In this document: positions 9,227 to 18,083 of the stretch, in pieces
How positions within the stretch are numbered: position 1 is the first letter of the stretch
How the letters are laid out: the number at the start of each line of letters is the position of its first letter
Assembly: GCF_005144745.1 (NCBI RefSeq)
Contig: NZ_SWKK01000016.1
Coordinates: 50,897 to 114,896, forward strand
DNA: 64,000 nt
Direction of reading: 5' to 3'
Origin: Flavobacterium sp. ASW18X
GTDB taxonomy: Bacteria > Bacteroidota > Bacteroidia > Flavobacteriales > Flavobacteriaceae
The notes under the pieces: generated by a model
Told to the model about the DNA's origin: nothing
Databases searched by the model: none
Seen by the model: the letters and a program-made list of their open reading frames with translations, nothing else
Made by a program: the position numbers and the translations under genes

Positions 9227-11413
9227 TTATAAGTTTTCCTTAATAAAGTCAGTCATCTTGGTGTATAAATGTAAACGAGTGTTACCTCCATATATACCGT
9301 GATTTCTATCTGGATAAATGGCCCAGTCAAACTGTTTATTAGCCTGTACTAGCGCTTCTACCATACGCATAGAGTTTTGAACATGTACATTATCATCTCC
9401 CGTTCCATGAACCAAAAGGTACTTTCCTTTTAACAGTTCTGGATAATTAAATGGGGAATTATCATCATAACCACTAGCATTTTCCTGTGGCGTTTTCATG
9501 TATCTTTCTGTGTAGATTGTATCGTAAAACCTCCAACTAGTTACAGGGGCGACAGCTATCGCCATTTCAAAAGTATCGTTACCCTTTAATAAAGCATTGG
9601 TAGACATAAAACCGCCATAACTCCATCCCCAGATACCCGTTCTTTCTTCATCTACATATGGCAATTCACTTAATTTTTTAGCCGCCGCAATTTGGTCTTC
9701 TACTTCTAACTTCCCTAGCTCTAACTGCGTCACTTTTTTAAAATCACGACCCTTTAGACCAGTTCCACGACCGTCTACACACGCAATAATATAACCTTGT
9801 TGTGCTAACAACTGATGCCAATAATCATTTGCTCCCCACCATTTGTTGGCTACTTGCTGAGAACCAGGGCCACTGTATTGGAACATAAATAGAGGATACG
9901 CTTTATTTGGATCAAAATCCAATGGCTTAATCATATACATGTTTAACTCGTTCCCGTTTACGGTAAGGGTGCTAAACTCTTTTTTACTTAGAGCATAATC
10001 TTCTAATTGTTTAGATAATGCTTTATTATCTTTTATATCGGCAACTTTTTTGCCATTAGCTGCTTTATGTAATGTAAATTCATATGGAGTAGTTGCACTA
10101 GAAAAAGTGTTGATAAAATAACTATAATCTGCACTAAAATCCGCTCCATTAGTACCTACCTTCTGAGTTAACTTGGTTTTTTCTTGACCAGAAGTACTGA
10201 TATGATACACATCTCTATTAATACTACCCTCTTCTACAGATTGATAAAAAATACGGTCTTCTGCCTGATCATATCCGTAATAACTGGTAACTTCCCAATT
10301 GCCTTTGGTAATTTGATTTAGTAAATTACCATCTTGGTCGTACAAATACAAATGGTTATATCCGTCTCTTTCACTTGTCCAAATGAAGCTATCATCTGCT
10401 AAAAAAGTTAAATCGTCAGTAATGTCTACGTAGGCATCATCTTTTTCTTCTAGCAAGATTGTAGAAGAATTATCCTTAGCATTTACTGCAATTAATTTTA
10501 AATGATTTTGATGTCTGTTCAATGTACGTACGCTTAAGTAGTTAGGATTATTCATCCATTTAATACGTGGAATGTAATAAGGTGCTCCCAAATCTACTTT
10601 GCTTACCTCTGCAGAGGCAACATCTATCATATGCAAGCTTACTTTAGCATTAGCCTCACCTGCTTTAGGATATTTAAACTCATGTTGATAAGGATATAAA
10701 TTTTGTCCGTATACATCCATAGAAAAATGTGGCACTTCTGACTCATCAAACTTTAAAAAAGCAATCTTGGTCCCATTGCTATTCCATTCAAAAGCTTGTA
10801 CAAAAGCAAATTCCTCTTCGTAAACCCAGTCTGTAATTCCGTTAATTATACTACCAAATTTCCCATCAGTGGTCAATTGCTGGGTTTTAGCACTTTTTAA
10901 ATCAAAAACAAAAAGATTATTTTCTTTTGCGTAGGCCACTTTGGTGCCATCTGCAGAAAGTTCTGGTTCTTGAATTTTATCTTCAGAAATTTTAGTTAAC
11001 TCTTTGCTTTTTACATCATACACATAATAAATACCTAATCTAGAATGTCTAAAAATAGGTTCTATTTCTGTTGCTAAAATCAATTTAGATTCGTCTGCAG
11101 AAAACTCGTAAGAGGTAAAAAAAGGAACAGCATCAGAAGAAGCAACAATAGTTTCTACCTTTTGTTGCGTTTTGTAATCGTACTTATCTAAACTACTCTG
11201 GCCAGGTCCAGTAAAATTAAGCACAGTATATTGTTTGCCATTTTTCATGGAACGCAGGGCATCCATATACTCCGTTCTAAAGGCTCCGCCCCATATTTCT
11301 TCTAAGGTTAGCTGTTTTTTTTGCCCTACAGCTTGGCTTATGACGGTCAATCCGCAAACAACAAATAAAATTAGTCTGTTCATGTATGGTATTAATTGAT
11401 TAAAAACTTTCAA
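9227..11413 (-). CDS. Dipeptidyl peptidase IV-type S9 prolyl oligopeptidase
   Basis: The 728-residue exported enzyme (signal peptide about 1-30 ending in VGQ) has an N-terminal beta-propeller with DWVYEEEFAF, the Glu-Glu pair that binds the substrate amino terminus in DPP-IV. A C-terminal alpha/beta hydrolase domain follows. The triad is Ser in GWSYGGF (about 598), Asp in GTGDDNVH (about 672) and His in RNHGIYGG (about 704). It releases Xaa-Pro or Xaa-Ala dipeptides in the periplasm. The POT peptide importer follows in the same transcription direction. Translation could begin at the second Met (MNRLILFVV, residue 12), which gives a more usual signal peptide. Confidence 0.93.
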   Translation of the reverse strand: MKVFNQLIPYMNRLILFVVCGLTVISQAVGQKKQLTLEEIWGGAFRTEYMDALRSMKNGKQYTVLNFTGPGQSSLDKYDYKTQQKVETIVASSDAVPFFTSYEFSADESKLILATEIEPIFRHSRLGIYYVYDVKSKELTKISEDKIQEPELSADGTKVAYAKENNLFVFDLKSAKTQQLTTDGKFGSIINGITDWVYEEEFAFVQAFEWNSNGTKIAFLKFDESEVPHFSMDVYGQNLYPYQHEFKYPKAGEANAKVSLHMIDVASAEVSKVDLGAPYYIPRIKWMNNPNYLSVRTLNRHQNHLKLIAVNAKDNSSTILLEEKDDAYVDITDDLTFLADDSFIWTSERDGYNHLYLYDQDGNLLNQITKGNWEVTSYYGYDQAEDRIFYQSVEEGSINRDVYHISTSGQEKTKLTQKVGTNGADFSADYSYFINTFSSATTPYEFTLHKAANGKKVADIKDNKALSKQLEDYALSKKEFSTLTVNGNELNMYMIKPLDFDPNKAYPLFMFQYSGPGSQQVANKWWGANDYWHQLLAQQGYIIACVDGRGTGLKGRDFKKVTQLELGKLEVEDQIAAAKKLSELPYVDEERTGIWGWSYGGFMSTNALLKGNDTFEMAIAVAPVTSWRFYDTIYTERYMKTPQENASGYDDNSPFNYPELLKGKYLLVHGTGDDNVHVQNSMRMVEALVQANKQFDWAIYPDRNHGIYGGNTRLHLYTKMTDFIKENL

Positions 11414-11450
11414 GTTTACTAATAATTTACGTAAAAATCACACCAGAGGT

Positions 11451-11500
11451 TATATTTGAAACACAAATAACAAGCCAAAACTGTTAAAGAATTATCTTTG
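11451..11500 (+). promoter_or_regulatory. Candidate Bacteroidota promoter(s) for the HMG-CoA reductase operon
   Basis: Two matches to the Bacteroidota -7 box TAnnTTTG lie upstream of the 11518 start: TATATTTG at 11451-11458 and TATCTTTG at 11493-11500. Neither has a clean TTTG -33 box at 19 bases, so which one is used cannot be decided from sequence. Confidence 0.45.
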
Positions 11501-11517
11501 AGTCTTAAGATAAATGT

Positions 11518-12825
11518 ATGCAACAACCAGTAGAGGGATTTTCCAAACTGAGTAAAGAAGAAAAAATAGCATGGGTGGCTAATCAATGTACCACTGATCC
11601 AGATGCTACTAAGGCATTATTAGCCAAGTATTGGAACACGGATAGCCAATTACAACAAAAGCACGATGAGTTTATAGAAAACACCTTATCTAACTTTTAT
11701 ATGCCATTTGCCATTGCACCTAATTTTTTAATAAACGATAGGTTGCTGGCTATACCCATGACTATAGAAGAAAGCTCAGTTGTTGCCGCTGCAAGTAAAG
11801 CCGCAAAATTTTGGTTGTCCCGTGGTGGTTTCAAAACTGAAATTTTGGGTACTGAAAAGATAGGACAAGTCCATTTTATGTTTCAGGGCGATGGTAAACT
11901 ATTAGTATCCTTTATTGAAAAATTACAACCCATTTTCCGCAAAGATAGTGCTGACATCACCAAAAATATGGAGAAACGGGGTGGAGGAATTACAGCTATT
12001 AGCTTACGCGATAAAACAGATACTATACCTGGTTATTATCAATTGCACTGCACTTTTGAAACCTTAGATGCAATGGGGGCTAATTTTATTAACTCTTGTC
12101 TAGAACAATTTGCCCAAACTCTAGAAAGAGAAATTAGTCAAGATGAGGAGTTGAAAGCAGCTCCTTTTGAAGTAATCATGAGTATTTTAAGTAACTATGT
12201 TCCTAATTGTGTAGTCCGTGCTAAGGTTAGTTGCCCGATTAGTGATGATAAAAGCAATGCTAGTGTTAGTAGAAAGTTTGCAGAGCGCATGCTACAAGCG
12301 GTTAAAATTGCAGAAGTAGAGCCCTACCGTGCCGTAACACACAATAAAGGGATTATGAATGGTATTGATGCGGTAGTGCTAGCCACAGGCAACGATTTTA
12401 GAGCTGTAGAAGCCGGAGTCCATGCCTATGCTGCTAAGGATGGCCACTATAGTAGCCTTACCCATGCTAGCATAAAAAACGATATGTTTTCTTTTTGGAT
12501 TGATGTGCCTTTGGCGCTTGGAACGGTTGGTGGATTAACATCTTTACATCCTATGGTGCAATTGGCGTTAGAAATACTTAAAAAACCATCTGCAAAAGAA
12601 TTAATGCAAATAATTGCTGTTGCTGGATTGGCGCAAAATTTTGCTGCGTTACGTTCTTTGGTAACTACAGGAATACAAAAAGGTCATATGAAAATGCATC
12701 TATTGAATATTCTCAATAGCTTTGGTGCTACCACTGCAGAAAAAGAACAATTAGTAAAAGACTTTAAGGACAAAACGGTAAGCAATGCAGCCGTTGAGGC
12801 AGCAATTAACGCCCTAAGAGCATAA
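11518..12825 (+). CDS. Hydroxymethylglutaryl-CoA reductase, class II type
   Basis: The 435-residue soluble enzyme has no membrane anchor and resembles the bacterial class II reductases. Visible motifs are ENTLSNFYMPFAIAPNF, IEESSVVAAASKAA (catalytic Glu at about 84) and DAMGANFINS (about 184, the cofactor-binding DAMGxN motif). HMGR converts HMG-CoA and NAD(P)H to mevalonate. The adjacent GHMP kinase one base downstream supports a biosynthetic role in isoprenoid synthesis through the mevalonate route. Cofactor preference cannot be read from the sequence. An out-of-frame ATG four bases upstream is ignored because the Met at 11518 opens the conserved frame. Confidence 0.93.
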   Translation: MQQPVEGFSKLSKEEKIAWVANQCTTDPDATKALLAKYWNTDSQLQQKHDEFIENTLSNFYMPFAIAPNFLINDRLLAIPMTIEESSVVAAASKAAKFWLSRGGFKTEILGTEKIGQVHFMFQGDGKLLVSFIEKLQPIFRKDSADITKNMEKRGGGITAISLRDKTDTIPGYYQLHCTFETLDAMGANFINSCLEQFAQTLEREISQDEELKAAPFEVIMSILSNYVPNCVVRAKVSCPISDDKSNASVSRKFAERMLQAVKIAEVEPYRAVTHNKGIMNGIDAVVLATGNDFRAVEAGVHAYAAKDGHYSSLTHASIKNDMFSFWIDVPLALGTVGGLTSLHPMVQLALEILKKPSAKELMQIIAVAGLAQNFAALRSLVTTGIQKGHMKMHLLNILNSFGATTAEKEQLVKDFKDKTVSNAAVEAAINALRA

Positions 12826-12826
12826 C

Positions 12827-13735
12827 ATGAATACATCTTACTACAGTAATGGCAAATTATTGCTTACCGGAGAATATGCCATACTAGATGGCGCCACAGG
12901 TTTAGCGGTCCCCACTAAATTTGGGCAGTGGCTCCACGTAAATGTAGCTAACAATAACCAACTGCAATGGACCAGTTTAGACCATAATGACAAGCCTTGG
13001 TTTACTGCAAAATATTCACTGCCAGAACTCCAAATAACTGAAAGCAACGACGAGGCTAAGGCAACTACTTTACAAAAAATATTAAAAGCCGTTCGTTTAC
13101 AAAAGTCAAGTTTTTTAAACGACTTAAAGACGGGGTATACAGTAGAAACCAAATTGAGTTTCCCTACAGATTGGGGATTAGGCAGCTCTTCTACCTTAAT
13201 CAATAATATTGCGCAATGGGCTAATATAGATGCCTTTAACTTATTAGGACAGACCTTAGGTGGCAGCGGTTATGATTTAGCTTGTGCACAGCACATGACC
13301 CCTATTTTATATCATTTAGATTTAGGAAATCCACAGGTTTTCCCTACAGCTTTTAAACCAGAATTTGCAGACCGACTTTATTTTATACACCTAAATCAAA
13401 AACAAAATAGCAGAGAAGCTATTGCCACCTACAGAAGTAAGGTATTCAATAAACAAGCCTTATTAGAGCAAATAAATCATATCACTCAACAAATGCTAGA
13501 GGCATCCTCTTTAGAGTTGTTTGAATCGCTTTTAATTGAGCACGAAATGGCACTTTCCGAAATCTTAGAAATAGCTCCCTTAAAACGTAAATTTCCAGAT
13601 TATTTTGGCGCACTCAAAAGCCTAGGTGCTTGGGGTGGCGATTTCATTCTGGCTACAGGAAATGAAAAAACCCCTGACTATTTTAAAGCCAAGGGTTTTA
13701 CTACTGTTCTTTCTTATGAGGAAATGGTGCTCTAG
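12827..13735 (+). CDS. GYDIA-family GHMP kinase (mevalonate-pathway type)
   Basis: The 302-residue GHMP-fold protein starts with GKLLLTGEYAILDGA (motif 1 of mevalonate-type kinases). DWGLGSSSTLI at about 116-126 is the glycine/serine-rich ATP loop. GGSGYDLACAQ at about 144-154 is the motif that names this Bacteroidota family, here GYDLA rather than GYDIA. A C-terminal GAWGGDFILA completes the fold. It sits one base after HMG-CoA reductase, so it probably phosphorylates mevalonate or a later intermediate; the exact step is not decided by sequence. Its stop overlaps the convergent PpiD-like gene by four bases. Confidence 0.88.
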   Translation: MNTSYYSNGKLLLTGEYAILDGATGLAVPTKFGQWLHVNVANNNQLQWTSLDHNDKPWFTAKYSLPELQITESNDEAKATTLQKILKAVRLQKSSFLNDLKTGYTVETKLSFPTDWGLGSSSTLINNIAQWANIDAFNLLGQTLGGSGYDLACAQHMTPILYHLDLGNPQVFPTAFKPEFADRLYFIHLNQKQNSREAIATYRSKVFNKQALLEQINHITQQMLEASSLELFESLLIEHEMALSEILEIAPLKRKFPDYFGALKSLGAWGGDFILATGNEKTPDYFKAKGFTTVLSYEEMVL

Positions 13736-15852
13736 TAAAAAGTAGCTCTATTATCCTCTATATCTGCGCCTTCTTTTAGGGCATTGTATACTGCACTATT
13801 TACAGCGTTTCTGTTTTGCGTAGTTAATGTTTGTGCAAACGTGCTAAAGTTAGGTAAAGTGGCTCCTGGTGTTTTCTTAGTAACTTTTACCATAAATACA
13901 CCGGTCTCACCCTCTAGTAATTCAGAAGAAGTGCCTTCTTCTAAAGCAAAAGCCTTACCTACCACATAAGCTTCTCTCCCCGCACCTGGTATTGTAGGTG
14001 TTTTTCTAGACACTGCAGAAGCTGTAGCAACAGTAACATTATTATCCTTGGCCAAAGCTTCTAAAGATTTGCCTTTGTTAGCTGCCATAATTTGTTCCGC
14101 CTTTTTCTCTTTTCTTAGTTTAGGTAATACAGTAGCAGAAGCATCTTCCGCAGACATAACGCCTTCCTTATATTTTTTAGTTAACTGTACAACAGCGTAT
14201 CCATTTGCTAAGTCAAATCTTTTGATAGCACCTACCTTAGTCTCTTCATTAAAAGCCCATTGTACTATATTTCTTTGCGAAGACAACCCAGGCAAGTTCT
14301 CGTCCATCGCTTTAATTTTGTTCACTGGCCTTACTGAATACTCCTTTTTCTTGGCGATATCTGCAAATGCATTAGCATCTGCATCCGTAGTTTCCATTTC
14401 AAATTGAGTTGCATTTGTAAACAATGTGTTGATGGTCTCTTCAGATGGCTCAATTTCTCTAGTCATGGTAGCTACCTGAACCACATCTTGTTTATCATCC
14501 ACTTTTATCACGTGGAATCCAAATTGAGTTTCTACTAATCCGATAGCACCAGTTGGATTACCAAAACAGAAGTCGTTAAACTCATCCGCCATAACACCTT
14601 CTTGAAAATAACCTAAATCTCCACCTCTTGGTGCAGAAGGGCCATCAGAATTATCTCTAGCTAAGGCAGTAAAATCTACATCAGCTTTTTTAGCTTCTGC
14701 CAATAAACGTTTTGCTTCTGCCTCAGCTTCTTCCTTTGTTCTTGTTACATTAGGATTAGCTCTTTCTGCGCCTTCATAAGCAATTAGGATATGGCTTGCC
14801 TTAACGGCACCATTCGCCTTTCTATCCATTACTCGACTCACCTTAAATGTATCTCCATCACGGTACGGCCCAAATACTTCGCCCACACCTAATGCCATAA
14901 TTTGCTCTGCTGCTACGGCTGGCAAATCTCTTTTTGCCTTATAAATAGTATCGAACTTAGAATCCGAGTTTCTATCTAAGAAAGCCATCATGTCATCTGT
15001 ATTTCTGAAACCTTTGATAGTATCCGTAGTTTTAGTAGCCGCATTAAACTCCACAGAACCTTCCATCAACTTAGCAATCTCATCTTTCTTAGCTTGCTCA
15101 TCTGCAGCCGAAGGTTTCTCTTCAAAGTATACAAAACGAATATCTCTAGATTTGTCTTGTTTAAATTCGTCCTTGTGCGAATTTATATAGCTTTCTATTT
15201 CGCTCTTAGACACCTGTATTGTACTATCTGCTATAGAAGAATACGGTACACGTACGTATTGCATATCTACTTTATCGTTAGCCAGGGCGTAATCAAACTC
15301 ACCTTCTGACAGGGTAGCACCTACACCAGACTTGATTAGATTAAAATAGATTTGCTCTTTTGCAGACTGGATGATAGATTTTTCTATTTGCAACCAATTA
15401 TCATACAATAATGGATTGGTTTCTTTCCAATCTGCTATCGTAGATTTAAATACTTCAGCATCAAAAACGCCATTTTCATTTTGAAAAGATGGGTCTTGTG
15501 CGTAACCAGTACTTTTAATAAAATCTACAATTTGGTCACTTTCTACATCTATTCCTAATCTGTCAAATTCTTGATTCAATAAGGTGCTTCTCACCTCTTG
15601 GTCATATACTCGATTAACCAATTGTGTAGAAGAAAAGTTGGACCCAAACTGTTGTTGCGCTTGTTCTAATTTACGAGTGAAATCCTCTCTAGATATTGCC
15701 TCTCCATTAACTTCTGCCAGGGTAGAACTTATTTTACCACCAGAAAAGTCGCTTCCTGTGATTACTCCAGAAATAACAAATGCGAACAATGCCAGACCAA
15801 TAATTAAAATTAGTACAGTGGTTCGCTTTCTAATATTCTCCAATATTGCCAT
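13732..15852 (-). CDS. Membrane-anchored peptidyl-prolyl isomerase, PpiD/SurA type
   Basis: The 706-residue protein has a single N-terminal membrane anchor (about 12-32), an N-terminal SurA/PpiD-like chaperone region, and a parvulin (PpiC) domain at about 350-450 with VKASHILIAY, GGDLGYFQEGVM and FGFHVIKVDD. A long C-terminal part, possibly a second degenerate isomerase domain, follows. The domain would face the periplasm and help outer-membrane proteins fold. It is the last gene of the minus-strand run coaX - OMP - TPR - lptC - small protein - CNNM - this gene, which fits an envelope biogenesis operon. Confidence 0.92.
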   Translation of the reverse strand: MAILENIRKRTTVLILIIGLALFAFVISGVITGSDFSGGKISSTLAEVNGEAISREDFTRKLEQAQQQFGSNFSSTQLVNRVYDQEVRSTLLNQEFDRLGIDVESDQIVDFIKSTGYAQDPSFQNENGVFDAEVFKSTIADWKETNPLLYDNWLQIEKSIIQSAKEQIYFNLIKSGVGATLSEGEFDYALANDKVDMQYVRVPYSSIADSTIQVSKSEIESYINSHKDEFKQDKSRDIRFVYFEEKPSAADEQAKKDEIAKLMEGSVEFNAATKTTDTIKGFRNTDDMMAFLDRNSDSKFDTIYKAKRDLPAVAAEQIMALGVGEVFGPYRDGDTFKVSRVMDRKANGAVKASHILIAYEGAERANPNVTRTKEEAEAEAKRLLAEAKKADVDFTALARDNSDGPSAPRGGDLGYFQEGVMADEFNDFCFGNPTGAIGLVETQFGFHVIKVDDKQDVVQVATMTREIEPSEETINTLFTNATQFEMETTDADANAFADIAKKKEYSVRPVNKIKAMDENLPGLSSQRNIVQWAFNEETKVGAIKRFDLANGYAVVQLTKKYKEGVMSAEDASATVLPKLRKEKKAEQIMAANKGKSLEALAKDNNVTVATASAVSRKTPTIPGAGREAYVVGKAFALEEGTSSELLEGETGVFMVKVTKKTPGATLPNFSTFAQTLTTQNRNAVNSAVYNALKEGADIEDNRATFY

Positions 15853-15982
15853 TTGCGTACTGCTTTATGCTGAATTTAGTGGGCGAAAATACCATTTTCT
15901 TTTTAAAATAGAAAGCAAAAAAACAAAGGGAAGCTTAGGGTGGTATTGGGTTACCAAAAACCGATAAAAAAATAAGAGTCCG

Positions 15983-17272
15983 CTAGTCTTCTTCTAACAA
16001 CTGCAGCTCCACTAAATCTATTTTATTATTAGATACTTCTATGATTTTGAACAAGAAACCTTCTATTTTAATTTCATCATTCAATTGTGGAATATCTTCT
16101 GTATAATTCGTTATCAGCCCCCCAAGGGTACCATACTCTTCACTCTCTGGCAATTCTAATTTGTAGTTTTCGTTTAGGTAATCTACTTCTAAGCGTGCTG
16201 AAAACCGAAATTTCTGTTCTGCCAATGCCTCCTCAATTAAATCTGTAGTATCGTGTTCATCCTCTATCTCACCAAAAAGCTCTTCCACAATATCTTCTAC
16301 CGTCATAATACCAGAAGTACCACCATATTCATCCAACACAACAGCCATACTTTTTCGCTTTTTAATTAATACATTCAATATATCATGTATTAACATAGTT
16401 TCTGGCACAAATTCTACCGGTCTAAGAATATGCTTTATAGTTCTTGGTTTTTTGAACATTTCATAAGAATGTACATAACCAATTATTTCTTCGATTGATT
16501 CTTTATAAACCAAAATCTTGGAGTAGCCTGTCTCTACAAATAAATTTTTTAGATTCTTAGTTGTCTCCTTTAGTTCTACCGCCATGATTTCTGTTCTTGG
16601 CACCATAACATCTCTGGCTTTTACTTCTGAGAACTCCAGCGCATTCTGAAAAATTTGTATTTCTGAATCTACCTGGTCTTGTTCTTCAACAGCTTCCATT
16701 TGCTCTGTAATATAATCGCCTAACTCTAATTTTGTGAACGCCAATTGCACCTCATCACCATCTGTCTTAAATAGGTATTTTAAAATAAAATCTGATATCT
16801 TAATAACAAACCAAGAGATTCCAGAAAAGAGAATGTAAAAGATATAAGCAGGTAGTGCCAATACTTTTAAAAGGGTGTTAGAATAGATTTGGAATAGCAC
16901 TTTGGGTAAGAATTCTGCAGTTATTAATATAACCAAGGTAGAAATTATAGTTTGAGTAAGAAGACTAAACTCTACCAAAAGCACATTTAAGAAATTGTAA
17001 GCTGTAGGCACCATAGATTGAAACCAATCCATAAGCAAATCTCCCATATACATACCATAAACTACCAAGGCAATGTTATTGCCAATAAGCATAGTTGCGA
17101 TAAACTTGGAAGGTTTTTCTGTAATCCAACCTAGAACTTTAGCTAAAAATCCGTCTTGCTTTTTTTCTAGCTCTATATGGATTCTATTGGCGCTGATAAA
17201 TGCAATCTCCATCCCAGAAAAAAAAGCTGAGAACACCAATGAAAGTACGATTACCAGTATTGAAAATTCCAA
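15983..17272 (-). CDS. CNNM/CBS/CorC-domain membrane protein (hemolysin family, GldE-like)
   Basis: The 429-residue protein has a DUF21/CNNM transmembrane domain (about 1-190, starting with VFSAFFSGMEIAFISANRI), two CBS domains (about 210-330, with ARDVMVPRTEIMAV), and a CorC/HlyC domain at the C-terminus (about 345-425, with EYGTLGGLI). This family is linked to Mg2+/Co2+ efflux; the gliding protein GldE shares the architecture but normally sits next to gldD, which is absent here. A general divalent-cation transport role is therefore the safer call. It follows a 66-codon membrane gene by six bases. Confidence 0.9.
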   Translation of the reverse strand: MEFSILVIVLSLVFSAFFSGMEIAFISANRIHIELEKKQDGFLAKVLGWITEKPSKFIATMLIGNNIALVVYGMYMGDLLMDWFQSMVPTAYNFLNVLLVEFSLLTQTIISTLVILITAEFLPKVLFQIYSNTLLKVLALPAYIFYILFSGISWFVIKISDFILKYLFKTDGDEVQLAFTKLELGDYITEQMEAVEEQDQVDSEIQIFQNALEFSEVKARDVMVPRTEIMAVELKETTKNLKNLFVETGYSKILVYKESIEEIIGYVHSYEMFKKPRTIKHILRPVEFVPETMLIHDILNVLIKKRKSMAVVLDEYGGTSGIMTVEDIVEELFGEIEDEHDTTDLIEEALAEQKFRFSARLEVDYLNENYKLELPESEEYGTLGGLITNYTEDIPQLNDEIKIEGFLFKIIEVSNNKIDLVELQLLEED

Positions 17273-17278
17273 ATTATA

Positions 17279-17479
17279 TTATTTAGAATCGTTACTTCTA
17301 TTCTCGAAGCGTTTTCTATATTTTCTTCTAAACAAAAACATGGCAATAGAAACCACCAAAAAGAAAATAAAGATATAGGTTTCCGATGGGGCTGTGGGCC
17401 ATAACGTAATAATCTTGTATAAAGAAGCTACTGCCACAGCTAAATATAGGTACTCTGTATACTTTAAAATCCTAGTCAT
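17279..17479 (-). CDS. Small two-helix membrane protein
   Basis: This 66-residue protein has two hydrophobic segments (about 8-28 and 33-50) and a strongly basic C-terminus (RRKYRKRFENR). It overlaps the lptC gene by eight bases and ends six bases before the CNNM gene, so it is translated inside the operon. No known family was recognised with certainty. The position-conserved look and tight packing argue that it is a real gene. Confidence 0.72.
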   Translation of the reverse strand: MTRILKYTEYLYLAVAVASLYKIITLWPTAPSETYIFIFFLVVSIAMFLFRRKYRKRFENRSNDSK

Positions 17480-18080
17480 CTGCTTCGTCTTTAATAGTCA
17501 TAACCCCAAAAGTCTTGTTAGCTCTAAAGAAAGTAAATTCCTTATTAAAATCCATGCCTTCTCCATCCATTACTGTACCTTCTTCCTCATTAGTATAAGT
17601 GAATTTTTCTTCTGTAAAAATCCAATTTTGAGACCTATCCCAGTACAGCTGTGGGGTTTCTAGCTTTTTACCATCATGACTTTTTATAACCACATTACCA
17701 CGCAAATCTATAACATTTGTTTGGGTATACACCATACCAAAATCTGCGGTTATTGTACTTTTTTGCTCTTTATCATCATAAAACTCTACATACAACCCTT
17801 TCGGAAAAACCCTATGCTTAAAAGCCATATTATCATAATCCTCGTTCAACGGACTTTTTAAAATAGCTACGGCTCGGGTGGTAGATGAATCTTGCGTAGA
17901 CAATTCTTTTCTAGCTTGCGTATAAATCAACTCAAAATTTTCTGCGACACCTTGCGGAAAAACGTTTGCTGCAGCCTCCTCCCCTACACGTTCATAGTTG
18001 TCCTTGCAGGCCCAAAAAAGGATTGCCACAGCGAACGCTGTGGCAAATCTTCCATACATATATGTTTTATGTTGTGTCAA
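17472..18080 (-). CDS. lptC: LPS export protein LptC, lipoprotein form
   Basis: The 202-residue protein begins with a hydrophobic segment ending in LFWAC, which could be a lipobox. An LptC/OstA-like beta-jellyroll follows, with YVEFYDDKEQKSTITADFG, NVIDLRGNVVIKSHDGKKLETPQLYWDRSQNWI and a late VMDGEGMDFN. This pattern of repeated short strands with xGxV and LxTxxLxWD elements is characteristic. LptC links the LptB2FG transporter to LptA in the periplasm and carries LPS from the inner membrane. The start may be Met1 (18080) or Met8 (18059); the latter gives the shorter signal. Confidence 0.88.
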   Translation of the reverse strand: MTQHKTYMYGRFATAFAVAILFWACKDNYERVGEEAAANVFPQGVAENFELIYTQARKELSTQDSSTTRAVAILKSPLNEDYDNMAFKHRVFPKGLYVEFYDDKEQKSTITADFGMVYTQTNVIDLRGNVVIKSHDGKKLETPQLYWDRSQNWIFTEEKFTYTNEEEGTVMDGEGMDFNKEFTFFRANKTFGVMTIKDEADD

Positions 18081-18083
18081 TTC

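Noticed and set aside
15983..17272. Gliding protein GldE
   Set aside because: The domain layout fits, but gldD is not adjacent and the operon is for envelope biogenesis, so the general CNNM/CorC call was kept.
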